A stretch of 21,967 nucleotides of DNA, taken from assembly GCA_030706105.1 (NCBI GenBank), contig JAUZPC010000009.1, positions 1 through 21,967 on the forward strand, given 5' to 3'. The notes under the pieces were generated by a model that was not told the DNA's origin, did no database searches, and saw only the letters and a program-made list of their open reading frames with translations. Positions 1 through 7,327 of the stretch are shown here, piece by piece. Made by a program: the position numbers and the translations under genes. Every line of letters starts with the position of its first letter. Position 1 is the first letter of the stretch. Source of the DNA: Bacteroidota bacterium (lineage in GTDB: Bacteria; Bacteroidota; Ignavibacteria; Ignavibacteriales; Ignavibacteriaceae).

Positions 1-2
1 CT

Positions 3-524
3 TGGGTAAACAACTTGAGAATTATATATACTTATAATAGCAAAGGGAATATGCTTACAGAACTTGATGAAGGTTGGACGGATAACGCCTGGGTAAGCAA
101 TAAGAGATATACATATACTTATGACAACAATGGGAATCGACTTACAGAGCTTTATGAAGATTGGGCAGATAACGCTTGGGTAAATCATTGGAGATATACA
201 TATAGTTACGACAGCAGCGGAAACCAGCTTGCATACCTTGAAGAAGGCTGGACCAATAACTCTTGGGTAAGTCATTGGAGATATACATATACTTACGACA
301 GCAACGGGAATCGGCTTACATATCTGCAGGAGACTATGACAAACAATGCGTGGGTAAATTATTTTAGGAATACAAATACTTATAATAACAATGGAGATAT
401 GTTAATATCTCTGTATGAGATTTGGTCAAATAACGTATGGGTAAATTCTTCGAAATATGTAAATACTTATGACAACAATGGGAATACAACACATACAGAA
501 TATTGGCAATGGGAAAACAATAAT
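3..524 (+). repeat. Six tandem 87-bp coding repeats (29 aa each)
   Basis: Units begin at 3, 90, 177, 264, 351 and 438, each on a TGG codon followed by GTA. All are exactly 87 bases with no indels. Units 2-4 are closest to each other; units 5 and 6 drift (N-T-N-T-Y, Y-V-N-T-Y). Fixed or near-fixed positions are W1, V2, N/S3, Y9-T10-Y11 (approximately), G15, N16 and W25. The array probably continues upstream of the window. Confidence 0.85.
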
Positions 525-917
525 TGGATTGCCGCGGAAGCTGGAATTAATTTAAGTTATAATAATCGTTCAAATTTTATATTCCTAACTTGTCATATTG
601 CAACTGCACAATATACTTCATTTACAGGTATAAACGATAATAAGAATGCTATAAATTCTTTTAACCTTGAGCAGAACTATCCTAATCCTTTTAACCCTAA
701 TACAAACATAAGCTATCAAATATCCAAGAATGGACAGGTAACAATAAAAGTATATGATATGCTTGGACGTGAAGTACAAACACTTGTAAATGAAAATAAA
801 CCGGCAGGAAGCTATACTGTAAACTTTGATGCATCTAAGTTGAGTAGTGGCATTTATATATACAGGATGATTGCCGGTGATTATACAGCTTCAAAGAAGA
901 TGATATTAATTAAGTAA
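3..917 (+). CDS. Tandem-repeat surface protein with T9SS type A sorting domain, 5' end outside window
   Basis: The frame is open to the window edge: codons before the TTG at 15 continue the repeat (W-V-N-N), so the true start lies upstream and the gene is 5'-partial. Six 29-residue repeats are visible, each starting with W-V and carrying a core like Y-T-Y-D-x-N-G-N; a seventh is degenerate. The core resembles the YD motif of RHS proteins, but the unit is longer and regular. After a short linker, a Por-secretion C-terminal sorting domain begins near base 666 (L-E-Q-N-Y-P-N-P-F-N-P) and ends S-K-K-M-I-L-I-K. Sorting-domain proteins are exported by Sec, moved across the outer membrane by the type IX system and released or anchored at the surface. 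No catalytic motif is seen; an adhesive or structural surface role is inference. A hairpin at 1043-1080 follows. Confidence 0.85.
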   Translation, partial: WVNNLRIIYTYNSKGNMLTELDEGWTDNAWVSNKRYTYTYDNNGNRLTELYEDWADNAWVNHWRYTYSYDSSGNQLAYLEEGWTNNSWVSHWRYTYTYDSNGNRLTYLQETMTNNAWVNYFRNTNTYNNNGDMLISLYEIWSNNVWVNSSKYVNTYDNNGNTTHTEYWQWENNNWIAAEAGINLSYNNRSNFIFLTCHIATAQYTSFTGINDNKNAINSFNLEQNYPNPFNPNTNISYQISKNGQVTIKVYDMLGREVQTLVNENKPAGSYTVNFDASKLSSGIYIYRMIAGDYTASKKMILIK

Positions 918-1042
918 TAAGATAATCCAAATAATTAGTAAAGCCAGCCAAATTTATTCTGGCTGAGGAAGTAAGAATTGTTTAACGGAGCATTACAGAT
1001 GGAATATAAAATTTGAGTTTTGATGCACCTTATAAACATAAA

Positions 1043-1080
1043 TAAAAATCCGGTCATCTATCTGATAGAGCCGGATTTTA
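1043..1080. terminator. Bidirectional hairpin terminator between convergent genes
   Basis: AAAATCCGG at 1045-1053 pairs with CCGGATTTT at 1071-1079, and the inner sequence adds a short CTA/TAG stem. The stem is A/T-flanked on both sides, giving a U-rich tail in either direction. It sits between the converging genes ending at 917 (+) and 1118 (-) and could serve both. Confidence 0.6.
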
Positions 1081-1117
1081 ATACATGATTTTAACTAACA
1101 AAATATAAACTATTTAC

Positions 1118-2761
1118 TCATTTCATAAGAATCATTTTTTTAACAGAAGAAAAATTGCCTGTATTCAATTTATAGAAATACACACCTGAAGTTAAGCTTG
1201 CAGCATTAAAGTTTACTTCGTAATTTCCTGCTGATTGAGATTCATTAACTAATGTTCTCACTTCTTTACCCAACACATCATATATGGCAAGTTTAATCAA
1301 TCCTCTTTCTTTAACCGCATATTTAATTGTTGTAGAAGGATTAAATGGATTGGGATAATTCTGTTCAAGGCTGTAATTATCTAAAACAATATTTTTATTT
1401 TCATTTACAGCAGTAAAGACAGAATCAAAAGAATTTATTCTGACAGCATCAGCCGCAACATACTGGTTAGTTGTGGCTTTATTTGAGATTATAATGCATT
1501 CTGTAGTGTCGCCGTTAAAAGTATATTGTCCTACGTCCACCCACTTAGCACCATTTGTTGTCTGATTCATTTTAACGGTATCGGTATTACCATCATGCTT
1601 AATTACAAAAGGGGTATTTGTAGCTCTGTTATTTGCATCAACCCACCACGCCTGAACTTTATAAACAGCTCTCTTAGGCAGATTCAATTTATATTTTACG
1701 TAATTACTGCCATCTCCTAGAGGGCTTAAAAGACAAGGAGTTGTGCCCCAATAGCCGGGATTGCTTGAAGGACTCCAGCTGCCTATTACTGAAGCTTCCG
1801 GGTCACCGGAATCTATTGTTTTTTGAAACAATGGCGGAGCCGGAACATGCAATGAATCGCGGTTAACAATTGCAAGAATTGTGGGAAGCTGCCTTGTGGC
1901 CGTAATGTTTATTGCCTGACTACCTACGGATATCTGCGAAGAGCCGCCGCCATCCAAATTTATGGCATCCGTGCAGCCAAGTGCAATAAATACATTTGCC
2001 AATTCATCCATTGAAAATCCTTCAGAAGTTCCTGGTAAGCGGCCATCCGCAACTATCATGATAATATGCTTATTGGCAGTAAAGCCTACTGCTGTTCTTG
2101 GGTCAGGATCCGTACCTACACCCGAGCCCCACATAATTTCTTCGTTATAAGTAATATTTTTTACGCCATTCTTTACCAGCATCGGCCCGCCGCCGACACC
2201 TAACATAAGTTCCTGAATCTTAGTACCCTGTGAAGATAAAGGAGCAGGTTTAGGGGTTGGATCATTGGCAATATACTGCAATGGAGCATTAAAAGAATAG
2301 ACATCATTTACGGTAGAACCGAAATGATAAATCCAGTCAACAAAAGGTTGAAAATTATTTTTCAGATAGAAGAAACTTCTAATAACAGGATAAGTTTTAC
2401 CGCTGCGGGTTAACGCGGCAATATTTTGCTGCTGAACCTGTCCCGGAGTTACTACTGCAGAATAAGAAGAAGTACCGCCAAAGAAACCTCCATTTATGGC
2501 TCCATAGGCGCCTATTCTACCGCAAAGGGCAGGTACAGTGGCAATGCTTGTTGTATAATACGGCACTACGGCAATTGATGTATTATTCAGATCTACATCA
2601 TAATAAAAAGCGTTCAGAGCCGGTGAAGTTCTAACACCATGCCATAACTTTACACCCTGCGGCAATGACGGATAATTGGGTGTTACATTTGTCCAGGTAA
2701 TATTAGCCTGGGGCAATATTACTGAAGAAATAAGTACAAAAAGTAAAATAAATTTTTTCAT
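1118..2761 (-). CDS. Secreted phosphodiester glycosidase (NAGPA/DUF2233 family) with golvesin-like domain and T9SS sorting domain
   Basis: 547 residues. Residues 1-18 are a Sec signal peptide (M-K-K-F-I-L-L-F...P-Q). Residues about 40-300 carry the phosphodiester glycosidase signatures: G-A-I-N-G-G-F-F-G-G (87-96), G-G-G-P-M-L (189-194), D-P-R-T-A-V-G-F (220-227), D-G-R (239-241) and N-L-D-G-G-G-S-S (268-275). In human uncovering enzyme (NAGPA) this fold removes GlcNAc from a phosphodiester; bacterial relatives are often tied to exopolysaccharide or cell-wall glycans. Residues about 316-443 look like a golvesin/Xly carbohydrate-binding module (V-Q-A-W-W-V-D-A-N-N-R; the Y-V-A-A-D-A-V-R-I end is typical). 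Residues about 462-547 are a T9SS type A sorting domain. Substrate is not predictable. It is divergent from mnmA, with a 113-base A/T-rich shared upstream region and no clear Shine-Dalgarno site. Confidence 0.88.
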   Translation of the reverse strand: MKKFILLFVLISSVILPQANITWTNVTPNYPSLPQGVKLWHGVRTSPALNAFYYDVDLNNTSIAVVPYYTTSIATVPALCGRIGAYGAINGGFFGGTSSYSAVVTPGQVQQQNIAALTRSGKTYPVIRSFFYLKNNFQPFVDWIYHFGSTVNDVYSFNAPLQYIANDPTPKPAPLSSQGTKIQELMLGVGGGPMLVKNGVKNITYNEEIMWGSGVGTDPDPRTAVGFTANKHIIMIVADGRLPGTSEGFSMDELANVFIALGCTDAINLDGGGSSQISVGSQAINITATRQLPTILAIVNRDSLHVPAPPLFQKTIDSGDPEASVIGSWSPSSNPGYWGTTPCLLSPLGDGSNYVKYKLNLPKRAVYKVQAWWVDANNRATNTPFVIKHDGNTDTVKMNQTTNGAKWVDVGQYTFNGDTTECIIISNKATTNQYVAADAVRINSFDSVFTAVNENKNIVLDNYSLEQNYPNPFNPSTTIKYAVKERGLIKLAIYDVLGKEVRTLVNESQSAGNYEVNFNAASLTSGVYFYKLNTGNFSSVKKMILMK

Positions 2762-2874
2762 AGATTTCTATTGATAAAAAATGTTAAATTTATAAGTTAG
2801 ATTTAAATAATTATTTTAATTATTTAAATAAAATTACGCTTTAATAAGATATTATTCAAATAATAATTAGATAT

Positions 2875-3924
2875 ATGAAAACTGCTGTATTACTTTCCGG
2901 TGGTGTAGATAGCTCCGTTGTTCTAAGTTTGCTAAAAAAGCAGGGATATGATGTTACTGCTTTCTACCTTAAAATTTGGCTTCAGGATGAATTTTCGTTT
3001 TTAGGCGACTGCCCATGGGAAACTGACTTAAGTTATGCAAATAATGTATGCAAACAATTGGATGTTCCGTTGGAAATTGTTTCGATGCAATCAGAGTATT
3101 GGGATAATGTTGTATCCTATACAATAAAAGAAATAAAAGAAGGGCGCACTCCTAATCCAGATATTTTCTGCAACAGCTTAATTAAGTTCGGGATGTTCTA
3201 TGATAAAATAGATAACTCTTTTGAAAAAGTTGCCAGTGGGCATTATGCCCGAGTTGATTTTGCGGATGATAAATACCGCCTTTTAAGAGCACCCGACCCC
3301 ATAAAGGACCAGACATATTTTTTGGCCCTGTTAAACCAGAAGCAGCTTTCAAGAGCACTATTTCCGCTTGGCGAATATAATAAGGAACAAGTACGCAGTC
3401 TGGCGCATCAAAGTAATCTGCCGACCATGGATAGAAAGGACAGCCAGGGAATTTGCTTCTTGGGAAAAATTAAATTTTCCGATTTTATTAAGCACCACCT
3501 GGGGGAATTACCCGGTGATATTATTGAAATGGAGACCGGCAAAAAGCTGGGTACGCATAATGGTTATTACTTTTTTACTATAGGACAAAGAAGCGGTTTA
3601 AAACTTGGGGGAGGTCCATGGTTTGTTGTAAAAAAAGATGTTGTAAATAATATTATTTATATCTCAAAAGAGAACATAATAAAACGCTACAAAAATAAAT
3701 TTATTGCAGGCAGGTTTAATTGGATAAAAGAGGCACCTCCGCAGAATGCCAATATGCAGTTAAAAATAAGGCATGGGGAACATTTTTATAACTCCACAAT
3801 AGAATTTATTGAAGATGATTTGGCTGAAGTAACCATTGACCCGCCGGATCAGGGAATTGCCCCGGGACAGTTTGCTGTGTTTTATGACGGTGATATCTGC
3901 TTAGGCGGAGGTGTAATTATTTAA
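2875..3924 (+). CDS. mnmA: tRNA-specific 2-thiouridylase MnmA
   Basis: 349 residues, normal length. MnmA adenylates U34 of tRNA-Lys, -Glu and -Gln in the cytoplasm and transfers sulfur to give s2U34. The N-terminal PP-loop L-S-G-G-V-D-S-S is at 7-14. The two active-site cysteines are in their expected contexts: C99 in N-P-D-I-F-C-N (E. coli Cys102) and C194 in G-I-C-F-L-G (E. coli Cys199). The tRNA-contact segment D-Q-T-Y-F-L is at 145-150, and the C-terminal beta-barrel ends in the common P-G-Q-x-x-V-F-Y-x-G-D-x-C-L-G-G-G motif. ATG at 2875 places the PP-loop at the usual distance from the N terminus. Only A/T-rich DNA precedes it, with no Shine-Dalgarno site. No terminator was found before sppA, 235 bases downstream, so readthrough is possible. 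Confidence 0.96.
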   Translation: MKTAVLLSGGVDSSVVLSLLKKQGYDVTAFYLKIWLQDEFSFLGDCPWETDLSYANNVCKQLDVPLEIVSMQSEYWDNVVSYTIKEIKEGRTPNPDIFCNSLIKFGMFYDKIDNSFEKVASGHYARVDFADDKYRLLRAPDPIKDQTYFLALLNQKQLSRALFPLGEYNKEQVRSLAHQSNLPTMDRKDSQGICFLGKIKFSDFIKHHLGELPGDIIEMETGKKLGTHNGYYFFTIGQRSGLKLGGGPWFVVKKDVVNNIIYISKENIIKRYKNKFIAGRFNWIKEAPPQNANMQLKIRHGEHFYNSTIEFIEDDLAEVTIDPPDQGIAPGQFAVFYDGDICLGGGVII

Positions 3925-3936
3925 TCTGCCTTTTCT

Positions 3937-4096
3937 GGGAATCTCCGCGTCCAACTGTCCGAAAAGATTAAACACAGAGTTACACAGAGAAGACCCGGAG
4001 AACCACAGAGAAACTAACTCAGGGAAACTCCGGGTATCCTCAGGGGATTTCCACGTCCAACTGTCCGAAAGATTATACACAGAGTTGCACAGAGAG
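3937..4096. repeat. Direct repeat pair with intervening hairpin in mnmA-sppA spacer
   Basis: Two ~54-base copies lie at 3937-3991 and 4043-4096. Both contain the block CGTCCAACTGTCCGAAA followed by a purine-rich CACAGAGTT-CACAGAG stretch, with a few substitutions and a 1-base indel. A third CACAGAG fragment lies at 4004-4010. Between the copies, ACCCGGAG (3993-4000) and CTCCGGGT (4028-4035) form a perfect 8-bp inverted repeat. The spacer is clearly richer in G/C than flanking intergenic DNA. It looks like a short dispersed repeat rather than a gene. Confidence 0.7.
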
Positions 4097-4159
4097 TTTT
4101 TATAATTAGAGCAGAGTTGCTATCTTTCCACTCATAATTATTAAATAATGGAATCGTAT

Positions 4160-6526
4160 ATGAAAAAGCTATGCCTAATAATATTATTTATAACTGCTTC
4201 TTTCGTTGTGATATTTCCGCAAAGCCCGCAGCAGTCTTATTATAATCAGAATAGATTTTCCTTAACCTCCCCCGGAGCGATGCGTTACGGACTTTACGGA
4301 TCAGATAATCCGGCCATGCTTTCTACAGTTACAGGCCTGGATATGCTATTAAACTTTTCCAGTAAAGGAGGCAATAAAGCTTTTTATGCTGCCGTACCTA
4401 ATTTTGGCTTTAGTGTTTTCCATCAGGCGGTTAATGGGCTGGCAGTAAATGATTTCAGGCTATCGACAGGTTTCGGTTCCGGTACTATCAGTATGGGACT
4501 TGCTTACGGCTGGTCTTCAGGAGAAAAAACTGCCTTTAACAGGGCTGATGTTTTTTCTGCCGGATTACTAACCCGCCCTTTCAAATATTTTTCTTTAGGC
4601 TTTTGGGGCAATTTCTCTTCTGTTAATGATGAAGGTATTGTTGATGCTGCAATCAGGCCGTTTGGTAATGAATTTGTATCGTTTTTTGCCGACTATGCTT
4701 TTAGGAAAAATGAAATTCCCAATGAAAACAAATGGAGCGCCGGCGCAACAATTGAAGTATTTAACGGGATACGAATAACAGGCCGTTATTTTGAAAACAA
4801 AGCTTTCACACTCGGCACTGAAATAAGCTTAGGAAGAATTGGAATTTCTTCACAAGAGTATTTTAATACAGACGGTAAATATGATGTGAATTCATACGGG
4901 ATACGTTTAGGTTCACTTGACCGAACTATTTTTAAGGCACCTGATTCAAAATATATTTCTTACTCTTTAAATGGAGACATTAAGTACCAAAGATTTAAAT
5001 GGTTTGATAATTCAAACACGCTCCTAAATTTATTGGACCAGATTAGAAGTGCAAAGGATGATAATTCAATATCCGGCATAGTAATAAACACTTCAGGGTT
5101 AAGTATTAACCAGGAACAAGCATGGGAACTCCGTAAAGAATTAAGTGATTTTAAATCAAAAGGCAAACACGTAGTTATATATATTGACAGAGCCAATATT
5201 ACTTTATACCATTTTGCCTCTGTTGCAGATAAGATTATTCTGGATCCTTTGGGCGGTATTTCACTTGAGGGTTATGCAATGAGCAGAACTTTTTATAAAG
5301 ACATGCTTGAAAAACTTGGGATCGGGTTTAGGGAATTCCGTTATTTCAAATATAAATCAGCCGTGGAAAATTTTACAAGGAATGAAATGAGCCCTGCCGA
5401 CAAGGAGCAGCGTAAAGCTCTTGTTGAAGGTTATTACAATACTGCAAAATATGATATATGCGCTAACAGAAACATTTCCCATTCGGATTTTGATTCACTT
5501 ACAAACTCGTTATATATGGTTCCAGGTGAGGCGCTTAAAAATAAATTAATTGATACAATTGCCCGCTTTACTGATCTAAACGATATTGTAAACAAGTTTG
5601 AAAATGATAATAAATCATTTATCAGTGGAAACAATTTAGACTGCTATCTGCTTCCAAAGGATAACTATTGGGGGAAGAAGCCCGAAATTGCAGTGATTTA
5701 TGCAATTGGAGAATGCGCAATGGATCAGGGGATAAATGCCAGGTCCCTTATAAATTATGTTAATAAAGCTGTAAACGACAATAACGTTAAAGCAATTGTT
5801 TTTAGAGTTGATTCTCCCGGAGGCGATGCTCTTGCTTCTGACCTTGTAGCCGATGCTCTTAAAAAAGCAAAGGGTAAAAAACCTGTAATTGTTACACAGG
5901 GTTATGTTGCAGGTTCAGGCGGTTATTGGCTTTCCATGTATGGTGATACTATCATGGCTGCACCTAATACTATTACAGGTTCAATAGGTGTTATTGGGGC
6001 ATGGTACTATGAAAAGGGACTTAAAGACAAATTAGGTTTGAATATTGATAATGTAAAAATTGGCAGGCATGCAGATTTAGGGGTTGCATATGTACTTCCC
6101 ATACTAAATTTAGCTATAGCTCCATATAGGGACTTTACCCAAGACGAATTGAACCAGCAGGAAAGAACAATTAAAAACTTTTATTCTGATTTTGTTTCTA
6201 AGGTCAGTCTTGGCCGGCATAAATCTTATGAAGCAATTGATTCCATTGCACAAGGGCGTGTATGGACAGGCCTGACCGGTAAAAATATTGGATTAGTAGA
6301 TATTATTGGTAATTTAAATGACGCAGTTAAACTGGCAGAGGTTAAAACCGGACTTAAAAAAGAGGACTATAATTTAATTGAAATGCCGGAACCGGGGTTA
6401 ATAAACTTCAACTCATTTTTACCAAAGTTTATTAATACAGAATTTATTTACAACAGTGAAATGGATTTTCTTATGTTTAGGCTAAAAAATAACGGCGTAA
6501 TCATGCCGATTATGCCTTTAGATTAA
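4160..6526 (+). CDS. sppA: Signal peptide peptidase SppA (67K, S49 family) with beta-rich N-terminal extension
   Basis: 788 residues from the ATG at 4160, chosen because it opens directly on a signal peptide (M-K-K-L-C-L-I-I-L-F-I...P-Q); an in-frame ATG at 4148 adds four residues. The long S49 form has two peptidase-like halves that cut remnant signal peptides at the cell envelope with a Ser/Lys dyad. The Lys is K399 in Y-F-K-Y-K-S-A-V-E and the Ser is S586 in V-A-G-S-G-G-Y-W-L-S; D-S-P-G-G-D precedes it at 551-556. Both are present, so activity is expected. The unusual part is residues about 20-265: beta-strand-rich, aromatic, with an early S-D-N-P-A motif recalling PorV/FadL-like outer-membrane barrels. 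E. coli SppA (about 618 residues) lacks it. A hairpin terminator follows at 6552-6606. Confidence 0.9.
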   Translation: MKKLCLIILFITASFVVIFPQSPQQSYYNQNRFSLTSPGAMRYGLYGSDNPAMLSTVTGLDMLLNFSSKGGNKAFYAAVPNFGFSVFHQAVNGLAVNDFRLSTGFGSGTISMGLAYGWSSGEKTAFNRADVFSAGLLTRPFKYFSLGFWGNFSSVNDEGIVDAAIRPFGNEFVSFFADYAFRKNEIPNENKWSAGATIEVFNGIRITGRYFENKAFTLGTEISLGRIGISSQEYFNTDGKYDVNSYGIRLGSLDRTIFKAPDSKYISYSLNGDIKYQRFKWFDNSNTLLNLLDQIRSAKDDNSISGIVINTSGLSINQEQAWELRKELSDFKSKGKHVVIYIDRANITLYHFASVADKIILDPLGGISLEGYAMSRTFYKDMLEKLGIGFREFRYFKYKSAVENFTRNEMSPADKEQRKALVEGYYNTAKYDICANRNISHSDFDSLTNSLYMVPGEALKNKLIDTIARFTDLNDIVNKFENDNKSFISGNNLDCYLLPKDNYWGKKPEIAVIYAIGECAMDQGINARSLINYVNKAVNDNNVKAIVFRVDSPGGDALASDLVADALKKAKGKKPVIVTQGYVAGSGGYWLSMYGDTIMAAPNTITGSIGVIGAWYYEKGLKDKLGLNIDNVKIGRHADLGVAYVLPILNLAIAPYRDFTQDELNQQERTIKNFYSDFVSKVSLGRHKSYEAIDSIAQGRVWTGLTGKNIGLVDIIGNLNDAVKLAEVKTGLKKEDYNLIEMPEPGLINFNSFLPKFINTEFIYNSEMDFLMFRLKNNGVIMPIMPLD

Positions 6527-6551
6527 TACTCGTAAAAAGGGAAAAAGGAAC

Positions 6552-6606
6552 AAAAATTCTAGTGGTAAACCAGCACAATATCCAATAGTTTACCATTAGA
6601 ATTTTT
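6552..6606. terminator. Long bidirectional hairpin terminator
   Basis: The 19-base arm at 6552-6570 (AAAAATTCTAGTGGTAAAC) pairs with 6588-6606 with a single G-U-type mismatch, loop 17 bases. The A and T runs at the stem ends supply U-rich tails in both directions. It separates the convergent sppA and the gene ending at 6620. Confidence 0.8.
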
Positions 6607-6619
6607 GAGAAAAGCAATG

Positions 6620-7069
6620 TCAGAAGTGGATGAAGGATTCAGAATAATTGGTTTTTAAATATTTTATTTGGTTGTAACTTTCTTGTGTCTCTAAATACTG
6701 ACGTGAAACTATAGGGATTACTTCCCAAAGAATATCTTCATTCATAGCTATTTCGTAATTCTGAACAGCTTTGGCTTCTCTAACCTCACAATCATTTATC
6801 AAATCTGAAGCAGCTTCCTGGTTTACATCCGGCTCATAAATATTTTCATCATAGCTATATTTATTCACAGTTCCACCAAGCCTTTTTACCTCAGCTTTCA
6901 ATTTTGCAGCATATTCAGCTTTTTGATATGCATGAATTATAAAAATCTGTTTAAGATTTTCATCATGTATTTGTTCTGCCGCATTTCTGTATGACTCTTC
7001 TGCCTGCATACAGTTCTTAATCAAACCGTTTAACACCTCTAAGGTTTTTTCGCCTCTGTAACTCGTCAT
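6620..7069 (-). CDS. PA2169/DUF2383-like four-helix-bundle protein
   Basis: 149 residues, almost entirely predicted helix, no signal peptide or membrane segment. The N-terminal E-K-T-L-E-V-L-N-G-L-I-K-N-C-x-Q-A-E-E-S-Y-R-N-A-A-E run and the later K-A-E-Y-A-A-K-L-K-A-E-V-K-R-L-G-G segment match the pattern of the PA2169-type ferritin-like family (DUF2383). Function in that family is unknown; a stress-linked role is often suggested by context. The carboxylate spacing of a diiron centre is not obvious, so metal binding is unproven. An AGGAGG Shine-Dalgarno site sits 5 bases before the ATG. It follows the htpG terminator and has its own candidate promoter, so it is probably transcribed alone although it lies next to the chaperone cluster. 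Confidence 0.72.
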   Translation of the reverse strand: MTSYRGEKTLEVLNGLIKNCMQAEESYRNAAEQIHDENLKQIFIIHAYQKAEYAAKLKAEVKRLGGTVNKYSYDENIYEPDVNQEAASDLINDCEVREAKAVQNYEIAMNEDILWEVIPIVSRQYLETQESYNQIKYLKTNYSESFIHF

Positions 7070-7139
7070 CTTCGCCTCCTCAAAAAAAACACTGTTTACA
7101 TAAAATTCTCACGTTATTATTCAAAAATATTCTATAAAA

Positions 7140-7168
7140 TTAATAATAAATTTTACACTTAAAGTCAA
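7140..7168 (-). promoter_or_regulatory. Candidate sigma-70-type promoter for the four-helix protein gene
   Basis: On the minus strand TTGACT (7163-7168) is followed after 17 bases by TATTAA (7140-7145). It lies about 70 bases before the start codon in an A/T-rich leader. The -35 match is good and the -10 is 4 of 6. Confidence 0.35.
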
Positions 7169-7273
7169 GGGGAATATAACAACTAAACTCTAATTTGGAT
7201 TTAAAGCTATAAATTGTAGTACAATATCACATTTTTTTATGTATTTTGGCTTGATGCAGCATACAGAAGATAT

Positions 7274-7306
7274 AAAAAAAGCAGAAATGGAAATCCATTT
7301 CTGCTT
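7274..7306 (-). terminator. Intrinsic terminator of htpG
   Basis: AAGCAGAAATGG (7279-7290) and CCATTTCTGCTT (7295-7306) form a perfect 12-bp stem with a 4-base loop. On the minus strand it is followed by a T run, 21 bases after the htpG stop codon. Confidence 0.85.
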
Positions 7307-7327
7307 AAATAACGGAAGACTTAAAGT

